From JBFHNV01 sp965365655 (GTDB lineage Bacteria > Pseudomonadota > Gammaproteobacteria > HK1), in NCBI GenBank assembly GCA_965365655.1, contig CBDUCN010000333.1:1-5578 (forward strand): DNA of 5,578 nt, read 5' to 3'. Positions 4,672 through 5,578 of this stretch are shown here, piece after piece. Both the position numbers and the translations under genes were made by a program. Each line of letters starts with the position of its first letter. Position 1 is the first letter of the stretch. The notes below the pieces were generated by a model. The model was not told where the DNA came from. It ran no database searches and was given only the letters and a program-made list of their open reading frames with translations.

Positions 4672-5578
4672 TCACACCAGCCCGAAGAAGGGCTGCACCG
4701 GGACCAGCGTGCCCGCGTCCACCGACTCGCTGTCCTCGGGCAGCACGATGAGGCAGTTGGCGTCGTGCATGGTGTGCAGCAGCCCGGAGCCGGTCTTGCC
4801 GGTGGGGCGCACCTCCAGCGCCCCGGCGGCGTCGCGGGCGAGCACCGCGCGGTAGTACTCGACGCGGCCCGGCTTCTTGCGCAGCCGCTCCGCGCAGCGC
4901 GCCTCGAGCAGCGGCACCGGCGGCGGCGTGCGCGCGCCGGTCATCGCCGCCAGCGCCGGCTGCACGAACTGGTAGAAGGTGACCATCACCGCGACCGGGT
5001 TGCCGGGCAGGCCGAAGAACACGGCCCGCCCCAGGCGCCCGAACGCCAGCGGCCGGCCCGGGCGCACGGCGACGCGCCAGAAGCCCACCTGGCCGCGCGC
5101 CTCGAGCAGATCCTTGACGTGGTCCGCCTCGCCGGTGGACACGCCGCCGGAGGTGATCACGACGTCGGCGTCGCGGCACGCGGCGTCCAGCGCCTCGCCC
5201 AGGCGCGCCGGGTCGTCGCGCACCACGCCGCGGTCGATCAGCTCCACGCCGAGCCGCTCGAGCATTCCGCGCAGGGTGTAGCGGTTGCTGTCGTAGACCT
5301 CCCCCGGCGCCAGCGGCTCGCCCAGCGAGCGAAGCTCGTCGCCGGTGGAGAAGAAGGCCACGCGCAGCCGGCGCACCACCGGCACCTGCGCGATGCCCAC
5401 CGACGCCAGCATTCCCAGCGCCGCCGGCAGCAGCCGCGTGCCGCGCGCCAGCATCACCTGCCCGGCGCGCAGGTCCTCGCCCGCGAGGCGAACGTTCTGT
5501 CCCGCGCGGTGGCCCGCGGCGACGCGCACGCGCTCGCCGTCCGCGTGCACGTGCTCCTGCATCACCACCGTGTCGCAG
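4672..5578 (-). CDS. moeA: MoeA, molybdopterin molybdenumtransferase (5' end beyond window)
   Basis: About 301 C-terminal residues are visible; roughly the first 100 of the usual 400 or so lie past the right edge. MoeA inserts molybdate into adenylated molybdopterin in the cytoplasm. The visible part opens with CDTVVMQEH, equivalent to the conserved GADAVVMQE region, so the GTG and ATG codons near 5560-5568 are internal and not the start. Next come the MoCF_biosynth-like domain with STGDEL (77-82 of the visible part), YDSNRY, TSGGVSTGEADHVK (142-155), AVRPGRPLAFG and GLPGNPVA (189-196), and then the C-terminal beta domain (from about 220) with LRKKPGRVEYYRAVL and NCLIVLPED. From memory, the E. 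coli residue Asp259 aligns with a Glu here (GRVEY), a conservative change common in the family. The gene is first of the visible leftward operon with DUF3422 and moaB; earlier Moco genes may lie upstream. Confidence 0.95.
   Translation of the reverse strand, partial: CDTVVMQEHVHADGERVRVAAGHRAGQNVRLAGEDLRAGQVMLARGTRLLPAALGMLASVGIAQVPVVRRLRVAFFSTGDELRSLGEPLAPGEVYDSNRYTLRGMLERLGVELIDRGVVRDDPARLGEALDAACRDADVVITSGGVSTGEADHVKDLLEARGQVGFWRVAVRPGRPLAFGRLGRAVFFGLPGNPVAVMVTFYQFVQPALAAMTGARTPPPVPLLEARCAERLRKKPGRVEYYRAVLARDAAGALEVRPTGKTGSGLLHTMHDANCLIVLPEDSESVDAGTLVPVQPFFGLV

Noticed and set aside
4631..5179. 182-residue minus-strand frame inside moeA
   Set aside because: Low-complexity Arg/Gly/Ala content and full overlap with the well-supported moeA frame mark it as a shadow.
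5558..5568. Start of moeA inside the window at the GTG/ATG codons near 5568-5558
   Set aside because: The frame stays open to the edge and the residues CDTVVMQE match an internal conserved region of MoeA, so the gene is cut by the window rather than short.

Overview
The window is very GC-rich throughout. It encodes a proteobacterial gene set: a di-heme cytochrome b561, a periplasmic YceI protein, a DUF3422 membrane protein and molybdenum-cofactor (Moco) genes. The protein sequences resemble Beta/Gammaproteobacteria most, but nothing here fixes the genus. There are seven protein genes, two of them cut by the window edges. I see no tRNA, rRNA, insertion sequence or CRISPR, and no gene-free stretch longer than about 210 bases.

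Left part (1-1970). The N-terminal third of a Gfo/Idh/MocA-type NAD(P)-dependent oxidoreductase runs leftward off the window. It is divergent from a rightward gene (535-1293) for an exported alpha/beta hydrolase of the lipase type. The 210-bp divergent spacer holds a plausible promoter for the oxidoreductase, an 8-bp inverted repeat and a perfect 22-bp palindrome. The hydrolase is followed, after 134 bp containing an 11-bp-spaced direct repeat, by a four-helix cytochrome b561 gene (1428-1970).

Middle (1971-2781). The cytochrome gene converges on yceI (2044-2625, leftward). A 9-bp perfect hairpin sits midway in the 73-bp gap and probably ends transcription for one or both genes. In Escherichia coli the yceI and b561 (yceJ) genes are co-directional neighbours, so this is a rearranged version of a known pairing.

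Right part (2782-5578). Three leftward genes, moeA (its 5' end lies beyond the window), a DUF3422 membrane protein and moaB, form an apparent operon. MoaB can be inferred to adenylate molybdopterin and MoeA to insert molybdate, the last two steps of Moco synthesis. The DUF3422 gene lies between them and overlaps moaB by four bases (ATGA), so its product is likely made together with MoaB. This is the most interesting lead here: an uncharacterised membrane protein embedded in a Moco operon. yceI follows 156 bp downstream on the same strand.

Most of the window is ordinary core metabolism. I found no convincing novel defence, mobile or RNA system.
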